A stretch of 64,000 bases of DNA, from contig NZ_CM009578.1 of assembly GCF_002993885.1 (NCBI RefSeq), positions 1,615,251 to 1,679,250 on the forward strand, in the 5' to 3' direction. The notes under the pieces are model-generated. The model was not told where the DNA came from. It searched no databases and worked only from the letters and a program-made list of their open reading frames with translations. Every line of letters starts with the position of its first letter. Position 1 is the stretch's first letter. Of this stretch, positions 61,547-64,000 are shown in pieces. A program made the translations under genes and the position numbers. Source of the DNA: Sphingopyxis lindanitolerans. GTDB lineage: Bacteria; Pseudomonadota; Alphaproteobacteria; Sphingomonadales; Sphingomonadaceae.

Positions 61547-61711
61547 TTAGCGGGCGAACGGGTCATATTCGCAGACGATCGTTTCGGGGTCGCCGTCGAA
61601 CTCGTCGAGCGGCATGACCGAATAGCCGGCGCCGGTCTCGACGAGGATGATTACGGTCATCATCGTCCGGGCGAGGTTCCAGCCGAGCGATTGGGCGGTG
61701 GTAAGCGGCAT
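61547..61711 (-). CDS. Small conserved hypothetical protein
   Basis: This 54-residue protein starts at ATG 61711 (MPLTTAQSLGWNLARTMM) and ends in an acidic region DEFDGDPETIVCEYDPF. I know similar small proteins only as hypothetical genes of alphaproteobacterial mobile elements. An AGGAGTTGAT ribosome site lies just upstream of the ATG. Confidence 0.6.
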   Translation of the reverse strand: MPLTTAQSLGWNLARTMMTVIILVETGAGYSVMPLDEFDGDPETIVCEYDPFAR

Positions 61712-62162
61712 GGGATCAACTCCTGTCCTTGGGAGCGGGCCATTCCCGCTCGACAGGCGCCCCGCCGGACGGGGACAGGCCGCAATCACCGCGAGCGCAG
61801 CCGCGGCCCGAGCGAAGCGTGGGGACCCCGAAGCGGGTTGATTGAAGGAGGCCTGGCCTCGGCCAAGGGATCAGCGGCAATCGAGAGCGGGAATGGCCCG
61901 CTCCCATGCGGCAGAGCCCCACGCCTTCCCCGCCCCAGCCGCACGGCCCCGTCCCGGCCCCACCGAGCTTCCAATGGCGCCATAGCGCGGCGCACCGTCC
62001 GTCCTGTTCCAACCGACCGGAACGAAAAGCGCAGGAACGAATACACGGGAAGGAAGCCCGGTACCCCCCGCCTTATGGCAGCACAAAAAGGACGGCCCGT
62101 CGGACCGCCCTTCGATGTCTTGCAGCGATCGGCTCCGCCCGAAGGCGGAGCCGGGGATCCCG
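61712..62162. other. Non-coding stretch with a terminator
   Basis: This 451-base, GC-rich segment has no supportable gene. It carries the terminator of DUF736 copy 3 (62086-62111). Confidence 0.5.
62086..62111 (-). terminator. Rho-independent terminator of DUF736 copy 3
   Basis: On the minus strand GGGCGGTCC pairs with GGGCCGTCC around a GAC loop (two G-U pairs), followed by TTTTT. It lies 52 bases after the DUF736 stop. Confidence 0.65.
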
Positions 62163-62483
62163 TCAGGCCGGCGGGTTCCAGATGATGACCTTTTTCATCG
62201 GGTCGTCGCCAGGGGCGTTGGCGACATTGCCGTAGATGGTCCCGAATTCGGGGGCCGACATCGTCACCGACACATATTCGGCGCCGTTGCTCTGCGAGAA
62301 GCGCTTCCAACCGGCGCCCAGTTCGAATCCGTTCTTGCGGCTGAGGATGCGATAATCAGGCTCGTTTTCCTTGATCTTGCGGCCATTCGGCACGATCGCG
62401 ATCGGCGCGGTGACGTTGAGGGTGGCCAGCGTACCTTCGAAGCTGCCGTCGGCCTTGACGTTGAGATTGGCGATGGTGGGCAT
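62163..62483 (-). CDS. DUF736 family protein (copy 3)
   Basis: This 106-residue DUF736 protein has MPTIANLNVKADGSFEGTLATL, DYRILSRKNGFELGAGWKRF and YVSVTMSAPEFGTIYGNV. It starts at ATG 62483 with GAAGGAGAAAG upstream. It is more divergent than the other copies. Being alone with its own terminator suggests high separate expression. Confidence 0.9.
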   Translation of the reverse strand: MPTIANLNVKADGSFEGTLATLNVTAPIAIVPNGRKIKENEPDYRILSRKNGFELGAGWKRFSQSNGAEYVSVTMSAPEFGTIYGNVANAPGDDPMKKVIIWNPPA

Positions 62484-62737
62484 GAACTTTCTCCTTCGGT
62501 TGCTCGGGGACTTTCCCGATGGCGCCGGAAGAAGGGACCGCGAGCTGCCGTCACCGAGCGGCACGCGAGGGCGAACCCCGCATGGGGTTGACGGCCAGAG
62601 GCGAGCCGGGCCCGCAGAAGGGCGACAGGAAGGGACAGGCCTCGAGCGACGGAGACAAATGCCCTCACGGCCATCGAGGGACGGGCACCGACAGAATTGG
62701 CGGGCCACTCCCAACTACCGCTCCCGATTCCGTTCGA

Positions 62738-63166
62738 TCAGTCGCAGCGATGCGAGCCCCAATATTTGGCCCACTGCGCCGTGAGACCGCTGCGGACCAT
62801 CGCGCAGGAGACATCGCCCGAGCGGGGCGACGTGCAGAAGGCGGCGGTACGGGTGCCGCCGGCCCCGCCGCGCGACACACAGCGCATGGCCGGCCCGCGA
62901 ACAAGAATATGGCCCGTCCGGTTCCGCCCCTGCGGCTCCCCCAGCAGACGGGCGAGATGATCGCGCGCCGCTATGGGGTCGGCATCGGGACAGGGATGGC
63001 CTGCGCTGCAGCTGCCATCCATCTCGCGCGCCGCGACGCCCGAGAGACGGACATGCGGCCCTTCGGCGCACCAGATCGGCCCGTCGCCGTCCCACACTGC
63101 GAGCGGAGTACATGTGAAGGACTGGCCGGACGGAACGACCGAGGCGAGCAGGAACAGAGCGAACAT
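62738..63166 (-). CDS. Thermonuclease-like (SNase-fold) secreted protein
   Basis: This 142-residue protein has a short signal peptide (MFALFLLASVVPSGQSFTC) and an SNase-like core: PLAVWDGDGPIWCAEGPHVRLSGVAAREMDGSC. The Arg and Glu matching SNase Arg35 and Glu43 are present, but the Asp and Thr between them are Ala. Eight or so cysteines suggest disulfides. SNase-like proteins are common on alphaproteobacterial conjugative elements. Activity is uncertain because calcium-binding residues are replaced. Confidence 0.78.
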   Translation of the reverse strand: MFALFLLASVVPSGQSFTCTPLAVWDGDGPIWCAEGPHVRLSGVAAREMDGSCSAGHPCPDADPIAARDHLARLLGEPQGRNRTGHILVRGPAMRCVSRGGAGGTRTAAFCTSPRSGDVSCAMVRSGLTAQWAKYWGSHRCD

Positions 63167-63441
63167 CAACCCGCCCTAACGCTGAGGATCGACCGATTCA
63201 AACGCCCAAACCGACCCAAGCGCCAAAGGATGGCGCGAAGCGCCCACAAGAAACGCGCTCTTGGCGAGCCCGCCGCCGGGCGGCGTGCGCGCGGGCTTGG
63301 GGGCCAGCCGCCGCCCGGCAAGGATGGCGAGCCAAGTGCGCTGCGCGGCCAGAACATCGCGCGGCCCCTGGCGCCGCGTGCCGGCGCCAGAGCACGCCCA
63401 ATCGAGCCGCGCTCGATCCGGCAGCGGCAACTGCCCGGCGT
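63167..63441. other. Short stretch without a firm gene
   Basis: A minus-strand reading ending at 63176 (LAAQRTWLAILAGRRLAPKP) overlaps the zinc-ribbon-like gene in another frame. It looks faintly protein-like in its last 60 codons, but I cannot support a start or family. Confidence 0.35.
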
Positions 63442-63666
63442 TCAACTCTTGGAGCGAATGACGTGTCGCGGTTCGCCGCACAGGCCGCATGGGGCTTTCA
63501 ACAATTCGAAGCCGCGAGCACCGCCGGCAGCCTGCGTTGCGGTGCCGGCCTGCGCAACGGACGAGAGATCGAGCCGATCCGCGATGCATTCGTCGCAGAG
63601 TGGCGTTCCGTCCATGCGCCGGACCAGCGCCTCGACACGTTCTGCCGTTGTTGATCTTGTAGCCAT
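63442..63666 (-). CDS. Small protein with two CxxC pairs
   Basis: This 74-residue protein starts at ATG 63666 (MATRSTTAERVEALVRRMDG) and carries TPLCDECIADRLDLS and APCGLCGEPRHVIR. The two C-x2-C pairs suggest a zinc ribbon. I have seen such small proteins as conserved hypotheticals in sphingomonad mobile elements. It is the last recognisable gene in the window. Confidence 0.72.
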   Translation of the reverse strand: MATRSTTAERVEALVRRMDGTPLCDECIADRLDLSSVAQAGTATQAAGGARGFELLKAPCGLCGEPRHVIRSKS

Positions 63667-64000
63667 GCGTGTGCCGTAGAGATGTATCGGGATTCGCGAA
63701 AGCCACGAGCGTGCGACTGCTAGTGGCCGGAAGGAGACGGTCTGCTTTGAAGAGGAAGCTTGGCTTAGCTGACGCACAACATCGACAAATGATGGCAATG
63801 AATAATGCAAGCGGTCCTGTGTAACCGACATCCGCAAAACGCTTTTTCGGACAGGAATTAGTCGGCATCTAGCGGTTGAACGACGCTCTTGCGGCGCACT
63901 GTCCTGACTACATACGCGATGTCAGTATATGCTCTATCTGCTCCGCCGTCGCCGCTGCTCCAGCCCTGGTCGGATGAAAGGATGCGCCTTCCGGCGGGGC
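63667..64000. other. Right-edge stretch with no gene seen
   Basis: This 334-base end is less GC-rich than its neighbours. I see no supportable gene; it may hold the promoter of the small zinc-ribbon-like gene and upstream DNA. Confidence 0.5.

Overview
The window looks like part of a sphingomonad (Alphaproteobacteria, Sphingomonadales) genome. It joins a dense aromatic-degradation region (1 to about 40.4 kb) to a conjugation module (about 40.7 kb to the right end). Three things point to sphingomonads: TonB-dependent receptors inside catabolic operons, several ring-hydroxylating oxygenase (RHO) terminal oxygenases served by one Rieske ferredoxin and one reductase, and a salicylate 1-hydroxylase-type oxygenase beside a BphC and a NahD. 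The conjugation genes are the trbBCDE-J-K-L-F-G-I plus traG, relaxase and traF backbone of Tn4371-like and symbiosis-island-like integrative elements. No integrase, origin or attachment site is visible, so the element must extend beyond the window.

Left edge to 12.3 kb: a truncated hydratase-aldolase (nahE type) diverges from a BenD-like cis-diol dehydrogenase. A long minus-strand operon then encodes a complete catechol meta-cleavage pathway in near TOL order: hydrolase, catechol 2,3-dioxygenase, an HbpS/GlcG protein, hydroxymuconic semialdehyde dehydrogenase, hydratase, acylating acetaldehyde dehydrogenase, aldolase, decarboxylase, tautomerase and an XylT-type ferredoxin. It ends with a second aldehyde dehydrogenase and the ferredoxin reductase.

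12.5 to 24.8 kb: a BphK-like GST and oxygenase set A (alpha, beta and a PdxA-family dehydrogenase, the same gene order as tphA2A3B) read leftward. From a shared divergent promoter carrying a perfect palindrome, a BphC-type extradiol enzyme, the Rieske ferredoxin, oxygenase set B (salicylate 1-hydroxylase type), a NahD isomerase, a TonB receptor and an acyl-CoA ligase read rightward. A TetR regulator follows on the minus strand.

24.9 to 38.1 kb: a 13-kb minus-strand operon holds two glyoxalase-fold extradiol-like proteins (one has lost a metal ligand), oxygenase set D (its alpha gene is frameshifted in the Rieske domain), a second TonB receptor, an aldehyde dehydrogenase, an MFS transporter, oxygenase set C with a second PdxA-like dehydrogenase, an unusual class II aldolase-like protein and an SDR. 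Together the genes suggest uptake of an aromatic acid or polycyclic-derived acid, dihydroxylation with or without decarboxylation, extradiol cleavage, side-chain removal, and funnelling through salicylate or catechol to pyruvate and acetyl-CoA. The actual substrate cannot be read from the sequence.

38.1 to 40.7 kb: an eroded stretch with a MarR-like remnant, then a lone alpha/beta hydrolase and a strong rho-independent terminator.

40.7 to 64 kb: the conjugation module, almost all on the minus strand. A small plus-strand island (50.2 to 52.5 kb) carries a membrane-anchored HTH protein, two small proteins and a RadC fused to a winged helix. Upstream of the traF operon is an AlpA/RdfS-like protein and, before it, a split DUF6499/DUF2285 gene. 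Its two parts are joined only by a +1 shift at a UUU-CCC site, the architecture of the FseA excision activator of the Mesorhizobium symbiosis island. This is the most interesting regulatory feature of the window. The right end carries DUF736 proteins and other small, poorly characterised genes.
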